Source: Streptomyces caelestis
Lineage (GTDB): Bacteria; Actinomycetota; Actinomycetes; Streptomycetales; Streptomycetaceae
DNA: 64,000 bases
Direction of reading: 5' to 3'
NCBI RefSeq assembly: GCF_001279005.1
Contig: NZ_LGCN01000132.1
Span: 149,469-213,468 of the forward strand
Shown in pieces: positions 50,904 through 59,773 of the stretch. The position numbers and the translations under genes were made by a program. A model generated the notes under the pieces. That model made no database searches and had not been told where the DNA came from. It saw nothing but the letters and a program-made list of their open reading frames with translations. The number at the start of each line of letters is the position of its first letter. Positions within the stretch are counted from its first letter, which is position 1.

Positions 50904-51584
50904 ATGGCGGAATCCTCTCGGATCGCAGCCCGGGGCGGGGTGCGGGCCGACGCCCGGCGCAACCGTGAGCGCGTCCTCACCGCCGCCCGCGCGGTCTTCG
51001 CGGAGCACGGGATCGACGCCCCGATGGCGACCGTGGCCCGACGGGCCGGAGTCGGCGTGGCGACGCTGTACCGGCATTTCCCGACCCGGGACGCCCTGGT
51101 GCGGGGCGCGTTCGCGCAGCAGATGGACACCTTCGCGCGGGCGCTCACCGAGGCTCTGGCCGCCCCCGACCCGTGGCGGGGCTTCCAGCAGCTGATCGAG
51201 ACGGTCTGCGCCCTGCAACGGGAGGAACGCGGGTTCTCGGCCGCGTTCGTCGCGGCGTTCCCGGAAGGCACCTCGGAACACGCGGGGTCCCGGCAACGGG
51301 TCGAGCGGGACTTCACGACCCTGGTGCGCAGGGCCCAGGCGTCGGGGGCGCTGCGGGCCGACTTCCACCCTTCCGACCTCGCCGTGGTCCTGTTGGCGCA
51401 CTGTGCTCTGGTGACCGCCCTGCCGGGTGACGGCGCGGCGTCCCGGCGCCTGGTGGCCTATCTGCTCCAGTCGTTCCGCGCCGGCACGGCCAACGAGCCG
51501 CTGCCTCCGCCGAGTGCGCTGACACTGCGCAGTCTCCCGATCGCCGCCGACGGCTCCCAGCGGCAGCGGGCCCCCAGAGCCTGA
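50904..51584 (+). CDS. TetR family regulator
   Basis: 226 residues from ATG 50904. HTH: RRNRERVLTAARAVFAEHGIDAPMATVARRAGVGVATLYRHFPTRDALVRGAF (about 18-70). The C-terminal domain (SBP-like TetR_C) is Ala/Leu rich. Expected to repress the divergent quinone oxidoreductase through the CCAA...TTGG palindrome. Confidence 0.94.
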   Translation: MAESSRIAARGGVRADARRNRERVLTAARAVFAEHGIDAPMATVARRAGVGVATLYRHFPTRDALVRGAFAQQMDTFARALTEALAAPDPWRGFQQLIETVCALQREERGFSAAFVAAFPEGTSEHAGSRQRVERDFTTLVRRAQASGALRADFHPSDLAVVLLAHCALVTALPGDGAASRRLVAYLLQSFRAGTANEPLPPPSALTLRSLPIAADGSQRQRAPRA

Positions 51585-51625
51585 CCATCCGGCCGCCGCC
51601 GGGTGAAGGGGGCGGGCGGGGCCCG

Positions 51626-51658
51626 GGCCGCCGCCCGCGTCGAGGGCGGGCGGCGGCC
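51626..51658. terminator. terminator after tetR
   Basis: 13-bp perfect GC stem (GGCCGCCGCCCGC and complement) with a 7-base loop, 42 bases after the tetR stop and before the convergent oxidoreductase relic. Confidence 0.75.
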
Positions 51659-51681
51659 GGCGGCCGGCGCCGCGCCGGATG

Positions 51682-51986
51682 TCAGAGGACGGGGGTTCCG
51701 CCCTGGGCCGCGGTGAGGGCCGCGTCGTATCCACGGTGGCCGGCACGCTGTCGACGCGGGCGCCGGCCCGGGCGGCAGGGCCGGTGGCGTTGCCCGCCGC
51801 CCGCACGTCCGGCACCCCGGTGGTGCCCGCCGTGCCGGAGGCGAAGCCGCGGACCGTGTCGTCGGGCAGGTCCCGCACCGGCGGCCTCGGACCGTCCAGG
51901 TCCTCGGTACGGGCCTCCGTCCGGGTGGCGACCACCGTCCCGCCGGGCAGTGCGCCGCTCGCGTACGGGGAAGTCGTCACCACCAC
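51682..51986 (-). pseudogene. FAD/NAD(P) oxidoreductase (thioredoxin-reductase-like) C-terminal relic
   Basis: From a GTG at 51980-51986 behind AGGAGG one frame reads VVTTSPYASGALPGGTVVATRTEA and further GTTGVPDVRAAGNATGP, the last matching the VPGVRAAGNATDP NAD(P)/FAD signature of GliT/TrxB-like oxidoreductases. A second frame supplies DAALTAAQGGTPVL and a stop at 51682. The FAD-binding N-terminus and CxxC are gone. In related streptomycetes such an oxidoreductase gene stands divergent from an XRE regulator and near a SAM methyltransferase, both still present here. Relic status is inferred. Confidence 0.55.
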
Positions 51987-52082
51987 GGCCTCCTGTCCTT
52001 CTCGTGCACCGGTCCCGGACACCGCGGACCGTCCGCACACGACACCAAGCCGGGCATGCCCCGAAGGCATACGGTGTTGCCC

Positions 52083-52673
52083 ATGACGCAAGAAGACGAA
52101 GATCTGGACAGCCTCGTACGCAAACGCATCCGCGCCCTGCGGGTGGCGCAGGGCTGGTCCCTGGAGGAACTGGCCTCCCGCGCCCACCTCAGCCAGTCCT
52201 CACTGAGCCGTATCGAGAACGGCCGGCGCCGCCTCGCACTGGATCAGCTGGTCACCCTCGCCCGCGCCCTGGACACCACGCTCGATCAGCTCGTGGAGAC
52301 CGCCACCGAGGACGTCGTCACCAGCCCGGTGATCGACGGCGCCCACGGCCGGATGCGCTGGCCCGTCAAGGCCGACCCCGGGATGAGCGTGGTACGCCAG
52401 CGCATGACCGAACCGCCCCCCGAGAACCCGGCGCGCATGCGCGCCCACCCGGGGCGCGAATGGCTCGTCGTCCTGTCCGGCACGGCGATCCTCATGCTCG
52501 GCCACCGCCGCTTCCGCCTCGAGACCCATCAGGCCGCCGAGTTCCCCACGATGATGCCGCACGCGATCGGCGCCGACGGCGGGCCCTGCGAGATCCTGGG
52601 CATCTTCGACCGCGACGCCCGCCGCGGCCACCGGAACGACAGCGGCGACGACGCCCAGGGCGCTCCCGGGTGA
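52083..52673 (+). CDS. XRE family regulator with cupin sensor domain
   Basis: 196 residues from ATG 52083. HTH_3 core VRKRIRALRVAQGWSLEELASRAHLSQSSLSRIENGRRRLALDQLVTLARAL (about 12-64), then a cupin barrel with HPGREWLVVLSGTAILMLGHRRFRLETHQAAEFP. This combination is common for regulators of redox or detoxification genes. The methyltransferase gene follows after 128 bases on the same strand. Confidence 0.94.
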   Translation: MTQEDEDLDSLVRKRIRALRVAQGWSLEELASRAHLSQSSLSRIENGRRRLALDQLVTLARALDTTLDQLVETATEDVVTSPVIDGAHGRMRWPVKADPGMSVVRQRMTEPPPENPARMRAHPGREWLVVLSGTAILMLGHRRFRLETHQAAEFPTMMPHAIGADGGPCEILGIFDRDARRGHRNDSGDDAQGAPG

Positions 52674-52801
52674 CGGTGAGGCCGCGCGACGGCCTTCCCC
52701 GGCGGTGGCCTCTTGCGCGTCGGGCAGTACACTCGGCCATTGCCTTGCGTAAACCGGGACGCCTCATGCCGCAGGCGCATATCCGCCCTAGCGTGAGGAG
52801 C

Positions 52802-53674
52802 ATGAATCACGCACACACCCACGCTCCCCGCCACGGCGCTCCGCACGGTCACCACCCCGAGTACGCGACGGACGGGCAGGCGGAGATCCTCGACCTGGAC
52901 GCCGAGGTCCTCGCCGAGCACACCGCCTCCCTCACCGCATGGCTGCCGCTGCGCACCGCCCCGCACCACATCGTGGACCTGGGCTGCGGCACGGGCGCGG
53001 GCGCCTTCGCCCTCCTCGACCGTTTCCCCGACGCGCACGTCACCGCCGTCGACGCCTCCGCCGAACACCTGCACCGGCTGCGCACCAAGGCTCGCACCCG
53101 CGGCGTCGAGGAACGCGTACGCACGGTGCGGGCCGACCTCGACGACGACACCTGGCCCGACCTCGGCTCACCGGACCTGGTCTGGGCGTCGGCCTCGATG
53201 CACCACATGGCCCGTCCCGACCGCGCACTGCGCCACGTGCACGGCACGCTCGCGCCCGGCGGCCTGTTCGCCGTCGTCGAACTGGCCGGCCACCCCCGCT
53301 TCCTGCCCGAGAACGCACCCGAGGACCGGCCCGGTCTGGAAGAGCGCGTCCACGCCGCGGCCGACCGCCGCCAAGCCGCGCGCCTGCCCCACCGCGGCGC
53401 CGACTGGGGCCCGCTGCTGACCGCCGCCGGATTCACCGTCGAGGGCGAACGCACCGTCGCCGTGCACCTCGAGGGCTCGCACGGCGAAGCGATCGGCCGC
53501 TACGCCACCGGCATCCTGCGGCGCATCCGCGGCGCCGTCGCGGACAGGCTCTCCCCCGAGGACCTCACCGCGCTCGACCGGCTCCTCGACACCGGCGGCC
53601 CACACAGCATCCTGCGCCGCGACGACCTGACGGTCCGCACCGAGCGCACCGTCTGGGCCGCCCGCCGCACCTGA
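52802..53674 (+). CDS. class I SAM-dependent methyltransferase
   Basis: 290 residues from ATG 52802 with GAGGAG five bases ahead. A His-rich N-terminus (HAHTHAPRHGAPHGHHPEY) precedes motif I IVDLGCGTGAGAFALLDRFP (about 60), motif II VTAVDASAEHL and LAPGGLFAVVELAG. The His-rich tail may bind metal. Target unknown. Companion of the XRE gene and of the decayed oxidoreductase. Confidence 0.93.
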   Translation: MNHAHTHAPRHGAPHGHHPEYATDGQAEILDLDAEVLAEHTASLTAWLPLRTAPHHIVDLGCGTGAGAFALLDRFPDAHVTAVDASAEHLHRLRTKARTRGVEERVRTVRADLDDDTWPDLGSPDLVWASASMHHMARPDRALRHVHGTLAPGGLFAVVELAGHPRFLPENAPEDRPGLEERVHAAADRRQAARLPHRGADWGPLLTAAGFTVEGERTVAVHLEGSHGEAIGRYATGILRRIRGAVADRLSPEDLTALDRLLDTGGPHSILRRDDLTVRTERTVWAARRT

Positions 53675-53847
53675 GCACGGGGCTGGTTCCTCCCGCCGGG
53701 GCGGGCCCGCCTCCCCACCCTCGTACAACACGCCTCCGTACAGGCGTCACCGCTGGTGGCGCGCCGGTCGCGGCCGTCACGCCGGCGGCATGCACAGTCC
53801 TTCCTCCCCGCAGCGGCTCCGGCCCCGCCGCTCCCGCCGAGTTCGCC

Positions 53848-54142
53848 GTGTCCTTCACCTCCACCCCGCGCGGCGCCCGCCTCACCCGACTGTTCGTCGC
53901 GCAGTGTCCGGACGCCCGGGGCCACCCCTACGACGGCCACGTCAACGAGACCCTGGCCCTGATCACCGCCGAGCTGTGCGCCAACGCCGTCCAGCACGGA
54001 CGCGTCCCCGGCCGGGACTTCCACGTCCGGCTCGCCGCCGAGGCGGACGGCGGGCGGCGGGCGGCTGCGCGGGGAGCCGGCCTGGCCGGACGCGCACGTC
54101 GGCGTCGTCCTGTCGGCGTGGTGTCGCGAGGCCGGCAAGTGA
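53848..54142 (+). pseudogene. anti-sigma factor-like ATPase (HATPase_c) fragment
   Basis: A frame reads VSFTSTPRGARLTRLFVAQC, then HVNETLALITAELCANAVQHGRVPGRDFHVRLAAEADG: the N-box of RsbW-like serine kinases common in Streptomyces. After about 54060 the frame breaks; a +1 frame continues to a TGA at 54140-54142. The ATP-lid part is missing, so it is broken. No anti-anti-sigma gene is adjacent. Confidence 0.68.
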
Positions 54143-54166
54143 CGGTTGTCGCGGTGTGCCGGAAGT

Positions 54167-54530
54167 ATGAGGTATTCGCAAGGCGGCGGCCTGAGCGCCG
54201 AGCGGCGGGTGTTTCGCGAACGCATCCGCATGGAGGCGGCCGGGATGTTCGCCGAGGGACAGGACCATGCGGCGGTGGCGAGGGGAGCTGCGGGTCAGTG
54301 TGCGCTCGGTGCGGCGCCGGCGCCGTTCCTGGCGGGAAGGCGGCCGGCAGACGCTGCACTCCAGGGGACCGGCCGCCCGTCCCGAGCCGGACGAGGCCCT
54401 GTTCGCGGTTCTGGAGCGGGAGCCGGCCGAGGGGCCGGCCGCGCACGGCCGGCCGGACCTGGACCCTGGCCAGGATCAGGACGTTGACCGGACGCCGGTC
54501 CCACCGGACTCCTGCAGCCGCCGGGCATGG
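54167..54530 (+). pseudogene. IS630-like transposase relic (winged-helix N-terminal part)
   Basis: ATG 54167 opens MRYSQGGGLSAERRVFRERIRMEAAGMFAEGQDHAAVAR, then a one-base insertion near 54282 shifts to ELRVSVRSVRR-rrr-SWREGG, and a second shift near 54450 continues as GRTWTLARIRTLTGR. Together these match the N-terminal helix-turn-helix part of the common Streptomyces IS630 family transposase. The DDE catalytic domain is absent. Confidence 0.75.
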
Positions 54531-54626
54531 CAGGAGGCGAGTGCTCGTCGCCGTCGCCCGGTGTCTCCCGTGTGTGGCTGTGCGTCTCGGTTGGCCTCGG
54601 CTCCGACTGCGGCCGGTTGGCTGCTT

Positions 54627-55211
54627 ATGCTGGAGGGCGTGACACCGAGGGCGGGGCAGGGGACGGAGCTGCGGGCGGATGCGGTGCGCAATCGCGCCCG
54701 GATCCTGCGGATCGCCCGCGAGCAACTGGCCGCTGGTGACACGTCACTGCAGTTGAACGCCATCGCCCGGCTTGCCGGGGTGGGTGTGGGGACGGTCTAC
54801 CGGCACTTCCCCAACCGTCATGCGCTGGTCGAGGCGCTCTCGGCGGAACGCTTCCGGGAACTGATCGCAGAGGCGCAGGCGGCGGTCGCCGCCGACGACC
54901 CGCGCGTGGGCCTGCACCGTCTGCTGCGCTTCGCGCTCGACCGCATGCTCGACGACCCGGACTTCGCGGCCGTGCTGGAATCTGCGGCCGACGCCAGTGC
55001 GCAGACCTCGGACATGAGGGCCGAGCTCGACCAGGCGGTCACCGGCCTGCTGGACCGCGCCCGTCTGAGTGGCGCGATCAGAGACGGTGTCGAGGCCGAG
55101 GACGTGCGTCGCCTGCTGTGCGGTGTGCACCACGCGGTGCGCTCCGGGGGCGGTGCACGCCGGGATCTCTACCTGGACGTTCTGCTGGAGGGGCTGCGCC
55201 CGCCGCGCTGA
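54627..55211 (+). CDS. TetR family regulator
   Basis: 194 residues from ATG 54627 (GTG 54639 possible). HTH: RNRARILRIAREQLAAGDTSLQLNAIARLAGVGVGTVYRHFPNRHALVEAL (about 20-71). The C-terminal domain suits the TetR_C branch with VRRLLCGVHHAVRSGG. The next gene is an SDR on the same strand after two copies of a GGATAACTATCC-type operator, so this protein probably represses the SDR. Confidence 0.93.
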   Translation: MLEGVTPRAGQGTELRADAVRNRARILRIAREQLAAGDTSLQLNAIARLAGVGVGTVYRHFPNRHALVEALSAERFRELIAEAQAAVAADDPRVGLHRLLRFALDRMLDDPDFAAVLESAADASAQTSDMRAELDQAVTGLLDRARLSGAIRDGVEAEDVRRLLCGVHHAVRSGGGARRDLYLDVLLEGLRPPR

Positions 55212-55283
55212 CGGCGGCGCACCTCGTCTCCTGCCCGTGTCGGTCCGGCGGTCCGTCGGGCTGTTCGCCTTCCCCGCACTAAC

Positions 55284-55337
55284 CGGATAACTATCCGATC
55301 GTGTTAGTGTGCGCCCATCGAAACGGATGACTATCCA
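55284..55337. promoter_or_regulatory. two TetR operator copies before the SDR gene
   Basis: CGGATA-AC-TATCCG (55284-55297, perfect) and CGGATG-AC-TATCCA (55324-55337), exactly 40 bp apart. A TTAGTG between them may be the -10. The second copy ends 29 bases before the SDR start. Confidence 0.8.
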
Positions 55338-55366
55338 CTTGGTGTGCGGCAGTGAGGGGTGGGGCC

Positions 55367-56263
55367 ATGAGCGAGCGGGCAGTGGTGACGGCGGGTACCG
55401 GGGGCATCGGTCTGGAGACCGCGAAGGGACTCGCGCGGCACGGGTTCGCCGTGACGGTGGTCGGCCGCAACGCCGAGCGCGGCACGAGCGCCATTGAGGA
55501 GATCGCGGCGGTCGCGGCCGGAGCCGCACCGCGATTCGTGGCCGCCGACCTCGCGTCGCTCGACCAGGTGCGTGCGCTGGCCGCGCACCTGACAGCCGAA
55601 GGCCCGCTCAAGGTGCTGGTCAACAACGTCGGCGCCATGTTCCCCCGACACCGGCAGACCGTCGACGGCATCGAGTCGTCCTTCGCCGTCAACCACCTCT
55701 CGCCGTATCTGCTGACCGAGCTGCTGCTCGACCGGCTCCAGGCGGCCGCGCCGAGCCGGATCGTCAACGTCACCTCCGCCGCCGTCAAGGCCGCCAAGCG
55801 CACCTTTGACGCTGTGGAACCGCCGGGCGGTTACTACGGCTTCCACTGGTACGGCCGAGCCAAGCTCGCCAACCTCGCCTACACCCTTCACCTGGCTGAA
55901 CGCCTCCGCGGCACCGGGGTCACCGTCCTCGCGGCCGATCCCGGCGGCGCCGCCACCAGCATGACCGACGGCACCATGACCTCACCGACGATCGTCTCCC
56001 CGCCACTGCGCCTGCTGTGGCCGTTGGTACGCCGGACCTTCACACGCGCCACCGCCGGCCCCGCGTCGGTGGCCGCGTCGCCGTCCGTCTTCGCGGCCAC
56101 CGACGCCTCACTCGACGGGCAGACCGGCGTACTCATCGGGCCCGGGGCCCGTCCGGCCACCGTTTTCCGTGGCGCCGACGACCCCCGGACCATCGAGAAG
56201 GTCCTCGAGCTCAGCCGGCGGCTGGCGCCCCTGGACGGTGGTCACGGCGTGCGACACAAGTGA
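55367..56263 (+). CDS. short-chain dehydrogenase/reductase
   Basis: 298 residues from ATG 55367 with GAGGGGTGGGG ahead. Cofactor motif VVTAGTGGIGLETAKGLA (the first Gly of TGxxxGIG is Ala), NNVG (about 88), catalytic Ser in VNVTSAAV and Tyr/Lys in WYGRAKLAN. Belongs to the retinol-dehydrogenase-like SDR group, NADP(H)-dependent. Under control of the upstream TetR through the paired operators. Confidence 0.94.
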   Translation: MSERAVVTAGTGGIGLETAKGLARHGFAVTVVGRNAERGTSAIEEIAAVAAGAAPRFVAADLASLDQVRALAAHLTAEGPLKVLVNNVGAMFPRHRQTVDGIESSFAVNHLSPYLLTELLLDRLQAAAPSRIVNVTSAAVKAAKRTFDAVEPPGGYYGFHWYGRAKLANLAYTLHLAERLRGTGVTVLAADPGGAATSMTDGTMTSPTIVSPPLRLLWPLVRRTFTRATAGPASVAASPSVFAATDASLDGQTGVLIGPGARPATVFRGADDPRTIEKVLELSRRLAPLDGGHGVRHK

Positions 56264-56432
56264 CGTCCGACCGTCGCCCGTCTCGGATGACGTCCAGGAC
56301 TCCGGTCTGCGGCGGATCCACCGCAGACCGGAACGAAGAGGGCGCTGTCGCTTCTCGTGAACATCGAGCACCGCATCAGGTGAGGGAAGTGTCCCATCGA
56401 CGGCGGATCCGATGATCAAGGAGATGCGTCCG

Positions 56433-56877
56433 ATGACGGAGACCGCCGTGGAGAACGAGCAGGTGCAGGCGCCGTCGAGCGCGGTGCCGGACGAGCAGCT
56501 CGTTGCGATGCCGGTGGACCGGGCTCGGAACGGTTCCTGGAGTTCCAGGAGGCGTGGGGAAGAAGTATCCGGCGATCGTGAAGCCGTGGCCGGACGCCTG
56601 GGCCGAGTTCGTGCCCTTCCTCTCCTTCGACGTCGAGATCCACAAGGTCATCTGCTCCACGAACGTGATCGAGAGCGTCAACGCCCGCATCCGCAAGGCC
56701 GTCCGCGCCCGCGGGCACTTCCCCAACGAGGCCGCCGCCCTCACATGCGCCTACATGGCGTTGATGGGTTCGGATCCGACGGGCAAGGGCCGCAAGCGGT
56801 GGACCATGCGCTGGAAGGCACCCCTGAACGCGTTCCGGATCGCCTTCGACGGTCGGCTCGCCCCGGCCGGCAACTGA
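56433..56877 (+). pseudogene. IS256 family transposase with large internal deletion
   Basis: ATG 56433 starts MTETAVENEQVQAPSSAVPDEQLVAMPVDRAR, the N-terminus of IS256-type transposases. After about 35 codons it jumps to the C-terminal part (FLEFQEAWGKKYP, then AWAEFVPFLSFDVEIHKVICSTNVIESVNARIRKAVRARGHFPNEAAAL ... RWTMRWKAPLNAFRIAFDGRL) in another frame, with a one-base loss near 56560. Around 800 bases, including most of the DDE domain, are missing. Terminal repeats were not found. Confidence 0.85.
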
Positions 56878-56918
56878 ACCTCACCAACCAAGATCGGCAG
56901 CTGAATCGACACACCCGC

Positions 56919-57866
56919 TCAGTGACGCGGCATGACCGGCGCCTGGGGCACGAGGAACGGCCGCCGGGGGTCCTCCGGCGGCATCCTGCGGTTGGCGAAC
57001 GCCGGGTCGGGGGCCGGCAGGTACGGGGCGAGGGCCGCGTACACGTCCGCGGCCCCGCCGGGGCGGTCCTCGGGGCGCTTGGCGAGCAGGGCGTGCGTCA
57101 GGTCCTGGAGCGCGGCCGGGGCGTCGACACCGTGGTCGGTGAAGCGGGGCGGGGGCTCGGTGAGGTGCCGGGTCGCCATCTCGGCGGGGTTCGGGCAGTC
57201 GAAGGGGGGCCGGCCGGTGAGCATGTGGTGCAGCAGGCAGCCCACCGCGTACAGGTCGCTGCGGCCGTCCAGCGGCCTGTCCCCGGCGAGGAGTTCGGTT
57301 GAAGCGTAGGCGACGTTGCCGAGCGTCTCGCCGGTCATGGTGAGCTGCGGGTCGGCGTCGGAGAGGACCTTCACGAGACCGAAGTCGAGGATCTTCAGCA
57401 GTCCGCTGGTGCGGACCATGACGTTCTGGGGCTTGAGGTCGCGGTGGACGAGGCCGGCGGCGTGCGCGGCGGAGAGGCCCGAGCACAGTTGCGCGGCCAC
57501 GGAGACCGCGGCGGACACCGGCAGGCGCCCGTCGTCGGCGCCGTCGACGACGTTGTCGAGGGTCGTGCCGTCGACGAGCTGCATCACCAGGCAGCAGACG
57601 TCCTCGGTGACGGCCGCGTCGTACACGGTGGTGAGGTTGGCGTGGTCCGGACGGGCGGCGGCCTTGGCCTCCCTCTCGAAGCACGCCAGGGCGGTGCGGC
57701 GCCGGTCCGGCAGGGCGAGCAGCTCCGCGGCGACGGTCTTGACCGCGACGGGACGCTCCAGGTACACGTCCGTCCCCTGCCAGACGTGGCCCATCGCCCC
57801 TCTGCCCAGGATCCGGTCCAGCCGGTACCTGCCGCGCAGTACCTTGCCCGCAGCGAACTGCTCCAC
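56919..57866 (-). CDS. soluble Ser/Thr protein kinase
   Basis: 315 residues from GTG 57866 (GGGGGAAG six bases ahead; upstream in-frame codons would run into the tRNA). Glycine loop ILGRGAMGHVWQGT, ATP Lys in PVAVKTV, catalytic loop GLVHRDLKPQNVMV, DFG in ILDFGLVKV, activation segment GNVAYASTELL (APE replaced by STE). It ends right after the kinase domain with PFLVPQAPVMPRH and has no membrane span, PASTA or sensor domain. Cytoplasmic Hanks-type kinase; targets unknown. Confidence 0.94.
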   Translation of the reverse strand: MEQFAAGKVLRGRYRLDRILGRGAMGHVWQGTDVYLERPVAVKTVAAELLALPDRRRTALACFEREAKAAARPDHANLTTVYDAAVTEDVCCLVMQLVDGTTLDNVVDGADDGRLPVSAAVSVAAQLCSGLSAAHAAGLVHRDLKPQNVMVRTSGLLKILDFGLVKVLSDADPQLTMTGETLGNVAYASTELLAGDRPLDGRSDLYAVGCLLHHMLTGRPPFDCPNPAEMATRHLTEPPPRFTDHGVDAPAALQDLTHALLAKRPEDRPGGAADVYAALAPYLPAPDPAFANRRMPPEDPRRPFLVPQAPVMPRH

Positions 57867-57970
57867 GTGCGCTTCCCCCAGTTGAGTCCCAGCGGTGTGT
57901 GTCAGCCCCGGTGAAACGAGAACGACCGATGGCCCCGACCGAAACGGTCGGGGCCATCGACTGGGCCATG

Positions 57971-58055
57971 TGTCCGAGGGGGGACTTGAACCCCCACGCC
58001 CGATAAAGGGCACTAGCACCTCAAGCTAGCGCGTCTGCCATTCCGCCACCCGGAC
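57971..58055 (-). tRNA. tRNA-Leu (anticodon GAG)
   Basis: 85 bases. Acceptor arms GTCCGGG / CTCGGAC pair, the anticodon stem CTAGC/GCTAG encloses TTGAGGT, giving GAG (decodes CUC/CUU). A long variable arm (TGCCCTTTATCGGGCGT) and GGGGTTCAAGTCCCC T-arm are as in class II leucine tRNAs. No CCA is encoded. Confidence 0.97.
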
Positions 58056-58381
58056 AAGGTGTCCGCCGCCTTCGCGGGGTGTTCCCCCGGCGGCGACATG
58101 GACAACCATACCAAGGTTTCGCAGCGCCTTTCACCTGCGTTTTCCGTGTCTCCGGGCGGTGGTGGGCGGGGTGCACGGTGTGTGTCCGGGCGGTCACGTG
58201 CGTCGGGGCCCGGGCCGGCACTTCGGGAGTCGCTCCCCGTCGGTCCCCGGGTCACCGCGCGGACCAGGAGGCCGCCGCCCGTGAACGTGCCGCGTCGGGA
58301 CGCGCCGGGGCCTGCGGACGATGCGTCGCGGTCGCTGCGGGAGAGCGGGACGCCGTGACCGGTTCCGGAAAGGCGGCAGTG

Positions 58382-58426
58382 CGGCGGCGGTCCTTCCCGC
58401 GGGTGGTGCGGGAAGGACCGCCGCCG
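58382..58426 (-). terminator. 19-bp perfect terminator of the ebo-type operon
   Basis: Arms 58382-58400 and 58408-58426 are exact complements around GGGTGGT, 18 bases beyond the last stop codon at 58444. The rest of 58056-58443 has no gene. Confidence 0.93.
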
Positions 58427-58443
58427 TCCGGCCGGGTGGGCGG

Positions 58444-59658
58444 TCAGTGGCGTCGCTTGCGCAGGGCCGCCAGGTTGTCGTAGCTGATCTTGGCCTCGCG
58501 CAGCGACTGGGCGGGGTCGGTGGCGCTCGGGGAGTTGTCGTCCTCGACCATCGGGTTGTGGTAGTTCCGCTGCCCGACGCGGGAGAAGAACGTCGTGTAG
58601 TCGATGACGCCGGTGCCGAAGGGCACCATGTCGTAGCCCATGCCGTTGGTGGTGCTGACGACGCCGTCCTTGGCGTGGAACAGCGGGTAGCGCTTGTTGT
58701 GGCGGGCGACCAGGCCCGCCGGGTCGAAGACGTTCCGGCGGGTGGAGCCGTCGTGGGCGGTGTACGTGTGGAACTTGTACTGGGCGACGTGCGCCCAGAA
58801 GACGTCCATCTCCAGCCAGACGAGCTTCGGGTCCGTGACCTTGAGGAAGTACTCCAGCTTGCGGATGCCGGAGCTGCGGGTCGGCCGGCCCTGGTCGTCC
58901 AGCGGGCCGCCGTCGAGCAGGAAGCCGTAGGCGCTGTCGTGGTTGTGGGTGTAGAGCTTGATGCCCTCGCGGCGGGCGATCGCTCCGAGGGCGTTCCACT
59001 TGTCGGCGGCCACGTCCCAGTCGGCGCGGTAGGAGCTGCCGGTGGGGTCGCCGCCGGTGCCCATGTGGTCCATGCCGAGGATGTTGGCGATCTCCAGGTG
59101 CTTCTTGAAGGTGTCCTTGTCCGCCGTGGTGAGCGGCCAGGACGGCGGGATGAAGCCGTGGTTGCCCTGGGCGCGCAGCCCGTAGTCGTCGAGCCAGCGG
59201 CGCAGCAGTCCGGCGCCCGCCACGGATTCCAGACCGGCGCCGCCGGGGGCGTTGGCGTGCTGGTTGTAGCCGGCGAACTCCACCTGGCGGTAGCCGTGGC
59301 GGGCCAGTTGCTTGAACACCTCGCGGAAGCCGGAGGGCAGGTCGCTCGCGAGGGGGTCGCGGGCGGTGGCGTCACGGACGGTGTAGAGGATGATGCCGCG
59401 CTTGTGCGGCGGGACGAGCACCTGCCCGTGTCCGTGGTCGTGTCCGTGGTCGTGGTCGTGGTCTCCGCCCCGGTCGTGGGCCAGGGCGGGGGCGGCGCCG
59501 AAGACGGGGGCGGCGACGGCTCCGGCCGCCACGGCGGTGCAGGTGCCGAGGAAACGGCGCCGGTCCACACCGAGGGTGCGGCGCAGTCCCTCGTCCGGGG
59601 CGTCGGCGGCGGAGGCGGTGGCGGCCTCAGTGCGGGAGGGGTCGGAGTACGGGGTCAC
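58444..59658 (-). CDS. Tat-exported sugar phosphate isomerase/epimerase-like protein
   Basis: 404 residues from GTG 59658. A twin-arginine signal (DRRRFLGTCTAVAAGAVAAPVFGAAPALA) is followed by a His/Asp run (HDRGGDHDHDHGHDHGHG, about 65-82) that could bind metal. The rest is an AP-endonuclease-2-type TIM barrel: RGIILYTVRD, YRQVEFAGYNQ, MDHMGTGGD, LYTHNHDSAYGF, VWLEMDVFWA and PLFHAKDG, with Glu/His/Asp metal ligands. It acts outside the membrane. It is 115 bases downstream of the phosphodiesterase gene, last in the operon. Confidence 0.9.
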   Translation of the reverse strand: MTPYSDPSRTEAATASAADAPDEGLRRTLGVDRRRFLGTCTAVAAGAVAAPVFGAAPALAHDRGGDHDHDHGHDHGHGQVLVPPHKRGIILYTVRDATARDPLASDLPSGFREVFKQLARHGYRQVEFAGYNQHANAPGGAGLESVAGAGLLRRWLDDYGLRAQGNHGFIPPSWPLTTADKDTFKKHLEIANILGMDHMGTGGDPTGSSYRADWDVAADKWNALGAIARREGIKLYTHNHDSAYGFLLDGGPLDDQGRPTRSSGIRKLEYFLKVTDPKLVWLEMDVFWAHVAQYKFHTYTAHDGSTRRNVFDPAGLVARHNKRYPLFHAKDGVVSTTNGMGYDMVPFGTGVIDYTTFFSRVGQRNYHNPMVEDDNSPSATDPAQSLREAKISYDNLAALRKRRH

Positions 59659-59773
59659 GAGTGGCCTGCCTTCTCGGTCGTGGCCGGCTCCGGCCCCGCC
59701 GGGGCCGGCCGTTGTCAGTGCCGTGTGTTTCACTCTCGGTAGTCGGATGTCGGGGGCCGCACCGGATGGTGCG

